Source: Paracoccus halophilus (GTDB lineage: Bacteria > Pseudomonadota > Alphaproteobacteria > Rhodobacterales > Rhodobacteraceae). From it: a DNA stretch of 64,000 nucleotides. Under the pieces are notes generated by a model. The model saw only the letters and a program-made list of their open reading frames with translations. It made no database searches and was not told the DNA's origin. Within the stretch, counting starts at the first letter, position 1. Each line of letters starts with the position of its first letter. Both the position numbers and the translations under genes were made by a program. The stretch is from assembly GCF_000763905.1 (NCBI RefSeq), contig NZ_JRKN01000007.1:1-64000 (forward strand). The letters run 5' to 3'. Positions 1 to 8,641 of the stretch are shown in pieces.

Positions 1-1
1 G

Positions 2-637
2 GTCTGTCTTTGCCGGGGGGGGGGGGGGGTGGGGCGGATCACGTTGGCCGATGACGACCGGGTCAGCCTGTCGAACCTGCAGCGGCAGGTGATCTTTCGC
101 AGCCGCGATGCCGGCCGGTCCAAGGCCGATGCCGCCGCCGATGCCATGGCGGCCCTGAATCCGCATATCCGCGTCACCGCGCTGAACCGCTTTATCGGGC
201 AAGACGATGCGGCGCTGATCGCCGAACATGATCTGGTGATCGACAGCACGGACAGTTTCGCCGCCCGCGCCTCGGTGAATATGGCCTGCGTGGCGGCGGG
301 CGTGCCGCTGGTCGCCGGTTCCATCGCGCAATGGGAAGGGCAGCTGACGGTCTGGGACCCGGCGCGCGGCGCGCCCTGCATGGCCTGCATCTTTCCGCAG
401 GCGCCGGCGTCCGGTCTTGCCCCGGCCTGCGCCGAGGCCGGCGTGGTCGGGCCGCTGCCGGGTGTGATCGGCTCGATGATGGCGCTCGAGGCGATCAAGC
501 TCATCGCCGGCGCGGGCGAGCCGTTGCGCGGGCGGATGCTGATCTTTGACGGGCTCTACGGCGAAAACCGGCTGATGAAAATCGCGCGACGGGCGGATTG
601 CCCCGTCTGCGGCTCTGGACATTTCCGCGCAGGCTGA
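2..637 (+). CDS. moeB: MoeB/ThiF-family adenylyltransferase, 5'-truncated
   Basis: E1-like enzyme that adenylates the C-terminal glycine of a small ubiquitin-like sulfur carrier (MoaD or ThiS) in molybdopterin or thiamine synthesis; cytosolic. Seen: the ATP-site segment LADDDRVSLSNLQRQ with its Arg and Gln, a following Lys (SKADAA), the nucleotide/Mg Asp in DSTDSF, two CxxC zinc pairs (PCMACIF and CPVCG) and the conserved PGVIGSMMALEAIK helix. The family is about 250 residues; the N-terminal Gly-rich loop is missing because the frame runs into a poly-G tract at bases 15-29 and the window edge. GTG at 29 is only the first available start codon, not the true start. MoeB is preferred over ThiF from general similarity; a dual role is possible. 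Confidence 0.85.
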   Translation, partial: VCLCRGGGGVGRITLADDDRVSLSNLQRQVIFRSRDAGRSKADAAADAMAALNPHIRVTALNRFIGQDDAALIAEHDLVIDSTDSFAARASVNMACVAAGVPLVAGSIAQWEGQLTVWDPARGAPCMACIFPQAPASGLAPACAEAGVVGPLPGVIGSMMALEAIKLIAGAGEPLRGRMLIFDGLYGENRLMKIARRADCPVCGSGHFRAG

Positions 638-667
638 AACACTCCGGGCAACCGAAAGGATGCCCCG

Positions 668-2701
668 ATGAACCCTGAACTGACCCAATGGACCGGCCCG
701 CTGGGCCTGCCGCGTTTCGATCTGATCCGGGACGAGGATTTCGCCCCGGGTTTCGACGCCTGCCTGAAGCTGGCGGCCGACGCGGTCGAGGCCATCGCCG
801 CCAATCCCGAGCCGCCGGATTTCGACAACACCGTCGCCGCGCTGGAAACCGCCGAGGAGCCGCTGAACCGGCTCTGCGCGATCTTTTTCACCCTGGCGGG
901 GGTCGATTCGAACCCGGCGCGGCAGGATCTGCAGCGCCGGATCGCGCCGCGTCTGGCGGCGCATGGCAGCCGGGTCAGCATGGACCCGCGCCTGTTCGAC
1001 CGGGTCGAGGCGGTTCGGCAGGACATGGACGATCTGTCGCCCGAGGATCGCCGCCTGACCGAACTGACCCTGCGCGGCCTGCGCCGCGCGGGCGCGGGGC
1101 TGACCGGCGCCGCGCGCGACCGGATGGCCGCGATCCGCGAAAGGCTGGCGGTGCTTTCGACCGATTTCACGCAGAACCTGCTGACCGATGAGCGGGACTT
1201 TACCATGGCGGTGGCGGATGACGCGCTTGCGGGCCTGCCCGACTGGCTGATCCGCGCCATGCGGGCGGCGGCGCGCGAACGCGGCCTGCCCGGCCAGATC
1301 GTGACGCTGAACCGCTCGCTCATCGTGCCGTTCCTGGAATATGCCGAGGATCGCGCCCTGCGCGAGGCCGCCTGGCGGGCATGGGCGGCACGCGGCGACG
1401 GCTCGGGCGCGGGAGGGGCGGCGACCGACAACCGCCCCATCGCGGCCGAGATATTGCAACTGCGCCATGAGCGCGCCCGGCTTCTGGGTTACCCCGACTT
1501 TGCCAGCTACAAGCTGGAGCCCGAAATGGCCGGCAATGCCGAAAATGTCGAGGCGCTGCTGATGCAGGTCTGGGCCCCCGCCAGGGCCCGCGCCGAACAG
1601 GATGCCGCGCGCTTCACCGAGATGCTGCGCGGCGACGGCGTGAATGGCGCGCTGGCGCCCTGGGACTGGCGCTTCTATGCCGAGCGCCGCCGCAAGGCCG
1701 AGCACGATCTGGATGAGACCGAGATCAAGCCCTATCTGACGCTGGATGCGATGATCGGCGCGGTGTTCGACACCGCCAACCGCCTGTTCGGGCTGGAGAT
1801 GCGCGCGCTCGACGCGGAACTGTGGGCGCCCGATGTCAGGGCCTGGCGGGTCACGCGCGGCGACCGGCTGCTGGCGGTGTTTCTGGGCGATTTCCACGCC
1901 CGGCCGGGCAAACGCTCGGGGGCGTGGTGCTCGACCCTGCAATCGCAGCACAGGATCGGCGCGGGCCAGCACCCGATCGTGGTCAATGTCTGCAACTTCA
2001 CCCCGCCCGAGGACAAGGGCGCGCCGGTCTATCTGTCCTGGGACGATGCGCATACGCTGTTTCACGAATTCGGCCATGCGCTGCACAATATCCTGTCGGA
2101 TGTGACCTGGCCCTCGATCTCGGGGACCTCGGTCGCGCGCGATTTCGTGGAACTACCCAGCCAGTTGTTCGAGCACTGGCTGGAACAGCCCGAGGTGCTG
2201 GACCGCCATGCCCGCCACGCCGAAACCGGGGCGCCGCTGCCCGCCGCCCTGCGCGACCGCATCATCGCGGCTGGCAATGCCGATCAGGGCTTTGCCACGG
2301 TCGAATATCTGGAAAGCGCGCTGGTCGATCTGGCCTTTCACCGGGGCGAACCGCCCGCCGATCCGATGGCGCGGCAGGCCGAGGTTCTGGCCGGTCTGGG
2401 CGCGCCTGCCGCGATCCCGATGCGCCACGCCACGCCGCATTTCGCGCATGTGTTTTCGGGCGACGGCTATTCCTCGGGCTATTACAGCTACATGTGGTCC
2501 GAGGTCATGGATGCCGACGCGTTCGAGGCATTCATGGAGAAGGGCGACGCCTTTGACCCGGAAACTGCTGAAAAACTGGAACGCTGGATCCTGTCGAAAG
2601 GCGATTCTTTGCCGGCCGATGAGCTGTGGCTGAAATTTCGGGAACGGCGCCCGGGGGTTGACGCGTTGTTGCGGGGCAGAGGCCTTGTGGCCGGACCCTG
2701 A
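668..2701 (+). CDS. M3-family metallopeptidase (oligopeptidase A / Dcp type)
   Basis: Cytosolic zinc endopeptidase or peptidyl-dipeptidase that degrades short peptides, including cleaved signal peptides. The 677 residues match the length of OpdA/PrlC and Dcp. The zinc motif HEFGH lies at residues 466-470 with the third ligand Glu495 in ARDFVELPSQ; the downstream FSGDGYSSGYYSYMWSEV segment is the conserved substrate-binding Tyr/Gly region. No signal peptide. Start ATG 668 has GAAAGGA just upstream. It begins 30 bp after the moeB stop and ends 17 bp before a lipoprotein gene, so the three may be co-transcribed. OpdA and Dcp cannot be separated confidently by eye. Confidence 0.93.
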   Translation: MNPELTQWTGPLGLPRFDLIRDEDFAPGFDACLKLAADAVEAIAANPEPPDFDNTVAALETAEEPLNRLCAIFFTLAGVDSNPARQDLQRRIAPRLAAHGSRVSMDPRLFDRVEAVRQDMDDLSPEDRRLTELTLRGLRRAGAGLTGAARDRMAAIRERLAVLSTDFTQNLLTDERDFTMAVADDALAGLPDWLIRAMRAAARERGLPGQIVTLNRSLIVPFLEYAEDRALREAAWRAWAARGDGSGAGGAATDNRPIAAEILQLRHERARLLGYPDFASYKLEPEMAGNAENVEALLMQVWAPARARAEQDAARFTEMLRGDGVNGALAPWDWRFYAERRRKAEHDLDETEIKPYLTLDAMIGAVFDTANRLFGLEMRALDAELWAPDVRAWRVTRGDRLLAVFLGDFHARPGKRSGAWCSTLQSQHRIGAGQHPIVVNVCNFTPPEDKGAPVYLSWDDAHTLFHEFGHALHNILSDVTWPSISGTSVARDFVELPSQLFEHWLEQPEVLDRHARHAETGAPLPAALRDRIIAAGNADQGFATVEYLESALVDLAFHRGEPPADPMARQAEVLAGLGAPAAIPMRHATPHFAHVFSGDGYSSGYYSYMWSEVMDADAFEAFMEKGDAFDPETAEKLERWILSKGDSLPADELWLKFRERRPGVDALLRGRGLVAGP

Positions 2702-2718
2702 ACAAACGGGAGGACGAC

Positions 2719-3156
2719 ATGACCCTATCCAAACCTCTTCTGGCGCTTGCCGCGACGGCGGTGCTGGGCCTTGCCGCATGCGAGCAGGGCAGTGCCCCGG
2801 CGGTCCCCGAGGACACCCCCGGCCCGGTCGCGCCGGAAAGCGCGTTGAACGGCACCTATAATCTGCTCGAGTCGAATTGCGGCGACGAGACCAGCGACAA
2901 GCGTCTTGTGATCGACGGCAACAAGTTCCTGTTCGCCGGCGCCAGCTGCACGGCGGTCAGTTCCGAACAGCGCGCCAACCAGACGCGGGTGACTCTAGCA
3001 TGCGAAGGCGAGGCGGCCGATGGCAACCGCATCGTCGATCTGCAGACCCGGCCGGACGGCACCCTGCGCATGACCGACGATTCGCTGACGCTGACCTATT
3101 TCCAGTGCATGAGGGCGGCGGCCAGTTCAAATGTGATGGTCGATCAGACCATGTGA
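2719..3156 (+). CDS. Small predicted lipoprotein, function unknown
   Basis: 145-residue exported lipoprotein. The N-terminus has a Lys, a hydrophobic stretch and the lipobox LAAC, so Cys21 or so would be lipidated; Glu-Gln follows, without the Asp+2 inner-membrane retention signal, which favours the outer membrane by the E. coli rule. The mature part starts with a Pro/Ala-rich linker and then a beta-rich domain (NGTYNLLESNCGDE...) with three more Cys that could form disulfides. RBS GGGAGGACG precedes ATG. I do not recognise the family; the small beta-barrel look recalls META/HslJ-like lipoproteins but no diagnostic motif is seen. Confidence 0.8.
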   Translation: MTLSKPLLALAATAVLGLAACEQGSAPAVPEDTPGPVAPESALNGTYNLLESNCGDETSDKRLVIDGNKFLFAGASCTAVSSEQRANQTRVTLACEGEAADGNRIVDLQTRPDGTLRMTDDSLTLTYFQCMRAAASSNVMVDQTM

Positions 3157-3375
3157 CCGCGACGCGGCAGCAAGACCGGGGCAGGCCCTCATATGCGGGA
3201 TTTGCCCCGGCGGCGGCGCGTTCCGTCCCGCCGGATACGCGGGCTTCGGGCCATGAACTGTCCAAACGGACCGGTCCAGCCCCGATCAAACCGCTTGATC
3301 GCATCGGGCCGCATGACTTACCCTGACGCGGCGGACAGTCGTTTTCCATTGCGCGTTTCAAGAGTTGGGGGAAAG

Positions 3376-4149
3376 ATGCTTGCTGAAGTGGCGGTGCCAA
3401 AAACCGTCGGGGACATTCCGATCGACAAGATGGGCCTTGCCCATTATTTCGTGAATTATGACAAATATTTGGGCCCCATGCGTCAGCAGCCGCTGAAGTT
3501 CATGGAACTTGGAATCGCCAAAGGGGATTCGCTGAAGCATTGGGAATCCTGGCTGCCCAATGCGGAAATCACCGGGCTCGACATCAACCCCTGCGATGCG
3601 GTCTTCGCCAGCGAGCGGGTCAGGTGCTATGTCGGCGAACAGCAGGACAAGGCGCTGCTGGACCGGATCGCGGCCGAGCGCGCGCCCGAGGGCTTCGATG
3701 TCATTATCGACGATGCCGCCCATGTCGGCCAGCTGGCCCGGATCTCGTTCTGGCATCTGTTCGACAACCACCTGAAACCCGGCGGCTACTATTTTATCGA
3801 GGATTGGGGCACCGGCTACTGGAAGGACTATCCCGACGGCAGGCATTACCGGCCCGAACAGGTCGGGCTGTCATGGCATGAACGGGTGCTGGACCGGCTG
3901 CACAAATCCGACGCGGTCAAGGCCGTGACGCCGATGCGCAAGGCGGTGGGCTGGATGCGCTGGAATCTCGTGCGCAGCCGCTTTCACGGCCATGATCGCG
4001 GCATGGTCGGTTTCGTCAAGGAACTGATCGATGAATGCGGCGCCGAGGACATGACCCATAGCAGTTTCGGAACCGGCTCGCCGCGACGCTCGCGCTTTGA
4101 ATGGATGCGCGTGTCGCTGGGGCATGTCGTGATCCGCAAGGCCGGCTGA
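3376..4149 (+). CDS. Class I SAM-dependent methyltransferase (CmcI-like)
   Basis: Predicted soluble methyltransferase of the kind found with polysaccharide or natural-product genes. Visible features: motif I FMELGIAKGDSLKHW, an acidic residue ending strand 2 (ITGLDINPCD), the IIDDAAHVG segment typical of CmcI/rhamnosyl-O-methyltransferase relatives, and GGYYFIEDWGTGYW at motif III. The frame is open from 3193, but ATG 3376 has GGGGGAAAG immediately upstream and gives 257 residues, the usual size, whereas upstream residues look like out-of-frame filler. Substrate unknown. It stands alone between the lipoprotein and the convergent SH3 gene. Confidence 0.8.
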   Translation: MLAEVAVPKTVGDIPIDKMGLAHYFVNYDKYLGPMRQQPLKFMELGIAKGDSLKHWESWLPNAEITGLDINPCDAVFASERVRCYVGEQQDKALLDRIAAERAPEGFDVIIDDAAHVGQLARISFWHLFDNHLKPGGYYFIEDWGTGYWKDYPDGRHYRPEQVGLSWHERVLDRLHKSDAVKAVTPMRKAVGWMRWNLVRSRFHGHDRGMVGFVKELIDECGAEDMTHSSFGTGSPRRSRFEWMRVSLGHVVIRKAG

Positions 4150-4193
4150 CCGGCCCGGCCTTGGCCTTTGGCGGCGTGACGGTTCCGCGCGGC

Positions 4194-4799
4194 TCAGTCG
4201 CGGATCTCGTCCGCGTCCACGCCCCAGATTGCGGTCTTGAGCACCCAGCCCTTTTCGCCGCCGCCGGAAACGCGGCACCAGTCATTGGTGCATTCATGCA
4301 GCCGCACGATGGCGCCGGCCTCGGCGCGGGCCACCACGTTCGAGCGCGGATCGGGCTTGGCCAGCAGATCCAGCATATCCTTTTGCACGATGGCGGTGCG
4401 CACGCCCGACAGCAGCGCGTAATGCACCCAGCCACCGGCACCGTCCTGATCCTCGACCCGGCGCCAATGGCCGAACTCGGCGGTGACCCGCAGCGGCATG
4501 CCGGAATGGCGAAACACCCAGTCGATGCGGTGCGACAGGCTGGGGCCACGCCGGGCATTGCCCTCGTCGCCTTTCAGGCTGACATAGCGCGGGACCGGCA
4601 GGTTGGTGACCGATCCGCGGCCCGGCTCCTGCTGGCCGTTCTGGTTGCGGCTGATCTGCGCATCGGCCGATACCGGCGGCATGTTCGCCGCATCCGGCGC
4701 CACGCCCGGGCCGGTGCCCTGCGCAAGGCCCACGCCCGCGCCGAACGCCATCGCGAACACCGTTACGGCCGCGCCCGGCCAAGCCTTTGCTGTCTTCAT
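4194..4799 (-). CDS. Exported SH3-domain protein
   Basis: 201-residue periplasmic protein. MKTAKAWPG... with an Ala/Gly-rich hydrophobic run ending GLAQG is a signal peptide. The mature region carries two bacterial SH3 (SH3_4-like) repeats: a first around VPRYVSLKGDEGNARRGPSLSHRIDWVF and a second around PDPRSNVVARAEAGAIVRLHECTNDWCRV, each with the conserved W-C/V and G-W strands. Such proteins usually bind peptidoglycan or act with wall hydrolases. The frame stays open to 5018, but ATG 4799 with GGACGGGCAG upstream and the signal peptide decide the start. Divergent from the hydroxyacid dehydrogenase. Confidence 0.85.
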   Translation of the reverse strand: MKTAKAWPGAAVTVFAMAFGAGVGLAQGTGPGVAPDAANMPPVSADAQISRNQNGQQEPGRGSVTNLPVPRYVSLKGDEGNARRGPSLSHRIDWVFRHSGMPLRVTAEFGHWRRVEDQDGAGGWVHYALLSGVRTAIVQKDMLDLLAKPDPRSNVVARAEAGAIVRLHECTNDWCRVSGGGEKGWVLKTAIWGVDADEIRD

Positions 4800-4890
4800 C
4801 TGCCCGTCCTGATCTGCCGGGGTCTTGTGCCCGCCCCTCATCGCGGGCACTTTGCCAAAACCCGCCTGTTTATGGAAGAGAGGAGCGACG

Positions 4891-5901
4891 ATGCCTGCTG
4901 GTAACGTGACCGATCCGAACCGCTCGCGCCTTAAAGTTATCGTGACCAGACGCTTGCCCGAGGTGATCGAGGCGCGCATGGCCGAGCTGTTCGACGTCAC
5001 GCTGAACCGCGAGGACATCAGGATGGAGCGCGATGAGCTGGTCGCGGCGATGCGTGGGGCCGATGTGCTGGTGCCGACCGTGACCGACCGGATCGACGCC
5101 TCGATGCTGGACGAGGCGGGCGGCCGCCTGAAGCTGATCGCGAATTACGGCGCCGGGGTCGACAATCTGGACGTCACCGCCGCCCGCCAGCGCGGCGTCC
5201 TTATCAGCAACACGCCGGGCACCGTGACCGAGGACACGGCCGACATGGTGCTGGCGCTGATCCTGGCGGTCACGCGCCGCATCCCCGAGGGCATGGCCGA
5301 AATGCAGGCCGGGCATTGGGGCGGCTGGTCGCCGACCTCGCATCTGGGCGGGCGTCTGGGCGGCAGGCTTCTGGGCATCCTTGGCATGGGGCGGATCGGG
5401 CAGGCGGTCGCGCGCCGCGCCAATGCCTTTGGCATGAAGGTGCATTACCACAACCGCCACCGCCTGCGCCCCGAGATCGAGGCCGAGCTGAAGGCGACCT
5501 GGTGGGACAGCCTGGACCAGATGATGGCGCGCGCCGATATCGTGTCCGTCAACGCGCCGCATACGCCGGCGACCTTTCACCTGCTGAACGCGCGGCGGCT
5601 GAAGCTCTTGAAACCCAGTGCCGTGGTGATCAACACCTCGCGCGGCGAGGTGATCGACGAAAACGCCCTGACCCGGATGCTGCGCGCGGGCGAGATCGCG
5701 GGCGCCGGGCTTGACGTGTTCGAGCACGGGCACGAGATCAACCCCCGTCTGCGCGCGCTGCCCAATGTCGTTCTGCTGCCGCATATGGGCTCGGCCACGA
5801 TCGAGGGGCGGGTCGAGATGGGCGAAAAGGTGATCGTCAATATCCGCACATTCGCCGACGGGCTGCCGCCACCGGATCTGGTGCTGCCCTCGATGCTCTA
5901 G
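4891..5901 (+). CDS. D-2-hydroxyacid dehydrogenase (glyoxylate reductase-like)
   Basis: NAD(P)H-dependent reductase or dehydrogenase of 2-keto/2-hydroxy acids, probably glyoxylate or hydroxypyruvate. The Rossmann loop is GILGMGRIGQAVARR; catalytic Arg is in INTSRGEVIDE, Glu in DVFEHGHEINP and His in VLLPHMGSAT, all in family spacing. The 336 residues match GyaR-type enzymes. ATG 4891 is chosen because AGAGGAG lies 8 bp upstream; the open frame extends to 4825 without an RBS. It precedes a dimethylglycine-dehydrogenase-like gene by about 150 bp, so a link to C1 or glycine/serine metabolism is plausible. Confidence 0.88.
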   Translation: MPAGNVTDPNRSRLKVIVTRRLPEVIEARMAELFDVTLNREDIRMERDELVAAMRGADVLVPTVTDRIDASMLDEAGGRLKLIANYGAGVDNLDVTAARQRGVLISNTPGTVTEDTADMVLALILAVTRRIPEGMAEMQAGHWGGWSPTSHLGGRLGGRLLGILGMGRIGQAVARRANAFGMKVHYHNRHRLRPEIEAELKATWWDSLDQMMARADIVSVNAPHTPATFHLLNARRLKLLKPSAVVINTSRGEVIDENALTRMLRAGEIAGAGLDVFEHGHEINPRLRALPNVVLLPHMGSATIEGRVEMGEKVIVNIRTFADGLPPPDLVLPSML

Positions 5902-6054
5902 CAGGGTCGCGATAGGGCGAAGATCTGCGGCCGTTTCGTCGGAGATTTGCGTCATGTCGTTTTTCGACAAGAAAATGTCGCGGCCAACATGCGGGTCGTG
6001 GCATGCTCTGTCACTAATCCGACCAGAAGCCATGCGCGAAAGGAGTCGCTTGCC

Positions 6055-8547
6055 ATGAAGACCCATGTGAAGGCCTTGATTGTGGGCGGCGGCGCCGTCG
6101 GTTGCGGTATCGCCTATCATCTGGCCAGGGCGGGCTGGGACACGATGCTGGTCGAACGCGATGAGCTGACGGCCGGCTCGACCTGGCATGCGGCCGGGCT
6201 TCTGCCGCTGTTCAACATGGGTTACGCGACCAGCCATATCCACGATTATTCGGTGAAACTCTATGCCGGGCTCGAGGCCGAGACCGGGCTGAACGCGGGC
6301 TTTACCCGCTGCGGCAACCTGCGCATGGCCCAGACCGATGCGCGCATGGACGAATACATGCTCTATTCCGCCACCGCCGAGACGGTCGGGATCGAACATG
6401 AATTCCTGACGCCCGCCCAGATCAGGGAACGCTGGCCGCTGGTCCGGACCGAGGATCTGAAGGGCGCGCTGTTCCATCCCACCGACGGCTATATCAACCC
6501 CGCCGACGTGACCCAGGCGATGGCCAAGGGCGCGCGCATGGCCGGCTGCACGATTGAGCGCAAGATCCAGGTCAATGCCTATCGCTGGACCGGCTCGGAA
6601 TGGGTCGTCACCGTCGAGCGCATGGTGGAAAAGGGCGGCAACCTGATCCCCTCGGGCGAGGTGTTCGAGATCACCGCCGAACATGTCGTGACCGCCACCG
6701 GCAACCACGCGCAGCGCACCGCGCGGCTCCTGGGCATCAAGATCCCCGCGATCCCGGTCGAGCATCAGTATATCGTGACCGAACCCGACCCGGCGCTGGT
6801 CAAATGGCGCGCCGAGGGCAATCCCGAACATCCCGTGCTGCGCGACGCCGATGCCAAATGGTATGTGCGCGAGGAACGCGGCGGCTGGATCCTGGGCCCC
6901 TATGAGCGCAACGCCCCGGCGCGGTTCCATTACGACGTGCCCGAATCCTTCCGCGCCGATCTGTTCCCGCTGGATCTGGAGCGCATCGAAGAGGAATACA
7001 TGTCCATGATCCACCGGATTCCGACCTCGGAAACCGTGGGGCTCAAGGACGATTTCAACGGCCCGATCTGCTACACGCCCGATGGCAACCCGCTGGTCGG
7101 TCCCGCGCCCGGCCTGCGCAACATGTGGCTGGCCGAGGGCTTCAGCTTCGGCATCACCGCCGCCGGCGGCGTCGGCCATTACCTCAGCCAGATCATGACC
7201 GCGGGCGAGGCCGAGATCGACATGGCCAGCCTTGACCCGCGCCGCTTCGGCGGCTGGATGACCACCGAATATGCGGCGAAAAAGAACGAGGAAAGCTACG
7301 AGCACGTCTTTATCCTGCATCACCCCGACGAGGAGCGCGAGGCGGCCCGGCCGCTGCGCACCGCGCCCGCCTATGACCGCCAGATCGCGGCCGGCGCGCA
7401 GATGGGGCAGGTGAATGGCTGGGAACGTCCGAACTATTACGCGCCCGCCGGTTTCGACGATCACGCAAGCCGCAGCTTCCGGCATGGCGGCTGGTGGCAA
7501 TACGCCGCCGACGAGGCCCGCGCGATCCGCGAAACCGCCGGCCTGATCGATGCCAGCGCCTTTGCCAAGCATCGCGTCTCGGGTCCCGGCGCGACGGCCT
7601 TCCTGGACTGGCTGACCACCAACAAGCTGCCCAAGGTCGGCCGCATCAACCTGACCTATGCCCTGACCGCGACCGGCACCACGCATACCGAATATACCAT
7701 CGTGCGGCTGGCCGAAGACGATTACTACCTGATCTCGGCCGGGGCCTGGACGGATTACGACGGCGACAACCTGCGCAAGCTGGCCGAGGACAGGACGGGT
7801 GATTTCGGCGCGATCACCGTCCAGGACATCTCGACCCAATGGGGCGTCTTTGCCATTGCCGGGCCGAACAGCCGCGCCATCCTGAACGAGATCCTGCGCG
7901 ATGCCGATCCGGCAACGGTCCTGGGCAACAAGCGTTTCCCCTGGCTCTCGATGCGCAATATCGAACTGGGCATGTGCCCGGTGCGCGCCATCCGCGTCGC
8001 CTATACCGGCGAATTGGGATGGGAATTGCATCACCCGGTCGAATTCGGCCGCTACCTGTGGGACCAACTGGTCGCGGCGGGCGAAAAGCACGGCATGAAA
8101 CTGGTCGGCGCGCGTGCCCAGAACTGGCTGCGTCAGGAAAAATCCTATCGCGCCTTTGGCACCGAACTGGGCCGCGACGCCACGCCGCTCGAGGCCGGGC
8201 TGGATCGTTTCGTCGATTCGGACAAGGATTTTCGCGGCAAGCAGGCGATGCTGGACAAGGGCATCCGCAGCAAATGCGTGACCCTGCTGATCGACGGCCC
8301 CGAGGGCGCCGATCCCTGGGGGCGCGAGGGGCTGTTCCTGCCCGACGGCACCCGCATCGGCCGTCTGACCTCGGGCGGCCGGTCGGTGGCCTTTGGCAAG
8401 TCGATCGGCATGGGCTATGTCCGTCCCGATCTGGCCGCGCCGGGCACGAAGCTGAAAATCCGCATGTTCCGCGAACTGTTCGATGCCGAGGTGGCCGAGG
8501 ACAGCCCCTATGATCCGACCAATGCGCGCATCCGCGTGGATGGCTGA
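6055..8547 (+). CDS. FAD-dependent dimethylglycine/sarcosine dehydrogenase-like protein with GcvT domain
   Basis: 830-residue bi-domain flavoprotein that oxidatively demethylates an N-methyl amino acid and passes the one-carbon unit to tetrahydrofolate. N-terminal DAO domain: IVGGGAVGCGIAYHL (residues 9-23) and GSTWHAAGLL, where His45 matches the covalent FAD-linking His of dimethylglycine dehydrogenase. From about residue 430 a linker (FAO_M) and then the aminomethyltransferase-like domain (GLIDASAFAKHRVSG, ISTQWGVFAIAGPNSR) and a C-terminal barrel. ATG 6055 has AAAGGAG upstream. Exact substrate (dimethylglycine, sarcosine, or a related betaine) cannot be read from sequence. An 11-bp stem hairpin follows. 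Confidence 0.87.
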   Translation: MKTHVKALIVGGGAVGCGIAYHLARAGWDTMLVERDELTAGSTWHAAGLLPLFNMGYATSHIHDYSVKLYAGLEAETGLNAGFTRCGNLRMAQTDARMDEYMLYSATAETVGIEHEFLTPAQIRERWPLVRTEDLKGALFHPTDGYINPADVTQAMAKGARMAGCTIERKIQVNAYRWTGSEWVVTVERMVEKGGNLIPSGEVFEITAEHVVTATGNHAQRTARLLGIKIPAIPVEHQYIVTEPDPALVKWRAEGNPEHPVLRDADAKWYVREERGGWILGPYERNAPARFHYDVPESFRADLFPLDLERIEEEYMSMIHRIPTSETVGLKDDFNGPICYTPDGNPLVGPAPGLRNMWLAEGFSFGITAAGGVGHYLSQIMTAGEAEIDMASLDPRRFGGWMTTEYAAKKNEESYEHVFILHHPDEEREAARPLRTAPAYDRQIAAGAQMGQVNGWERPNYYAPAGFDDHASRSFRHGGWWQYAADEARAIRETAGLIDASAFAKHRVSGPGATAFLDWLTTNKLPKVGRINLTYALTATGTTHTEYTIVRLAEDDYYLISAGAWTDYDGDNLRKLAEDRTGDFGAITVQDISTQWGVFAIAGPNSRAILNEILRDADPATVLGNKRFPWLSMRNIELGMCPVRAIRVAYTGELGWELHHPVEFGRYLWDQLVAAGEKHGMKLVGARAQNWLRQEKSYRAFGTELGRDATPLEAGLDRFVDSDKDFRGKQAMLDKGIRSKCVTLLIDGPEGADPWGREGLFLPDGTRIGRLTSGGRSVAFGKSIGMGYVRPDLAAPGTKLKIRMFRELFDAEVAEDSPYDPTNARIRVDG

Positions 8548-8569
8548 TCGCGCGCCTCCCGAAAGCTGG

Positions 8570-8600
8570 AAATGGCCCGCGCAATGCGGGCCATTTGCTT
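8570..8600. terminator. Hairpin between convergent genes
   Basis: Perfect 11-bp stem AAATGGCCCGC / GCGGGCCATTT around the loop GCAAT. It sits between the ends of the plus-strand flavoprotein gene and the minus-strand ATP-grasp/CapA gene, with A and T at the stem ends rather than a long T run, so it may stop transcription from either side. Confidence 0.7.
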
Positions 8601-8641
8601 TGGTCAGACCCGTTTCGCGGGTGCGGGCACCGTGCGCGAAA

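Noticed and set aside
4870..8091. 1073-codon minus-strand open frame
   Set aside because: Antisense to the hydroxyacid dehydrogenase and flavoprotein genes, with His/Gly/Arg/Asp-rich composition typical of high-GC shadow frames and no domain.
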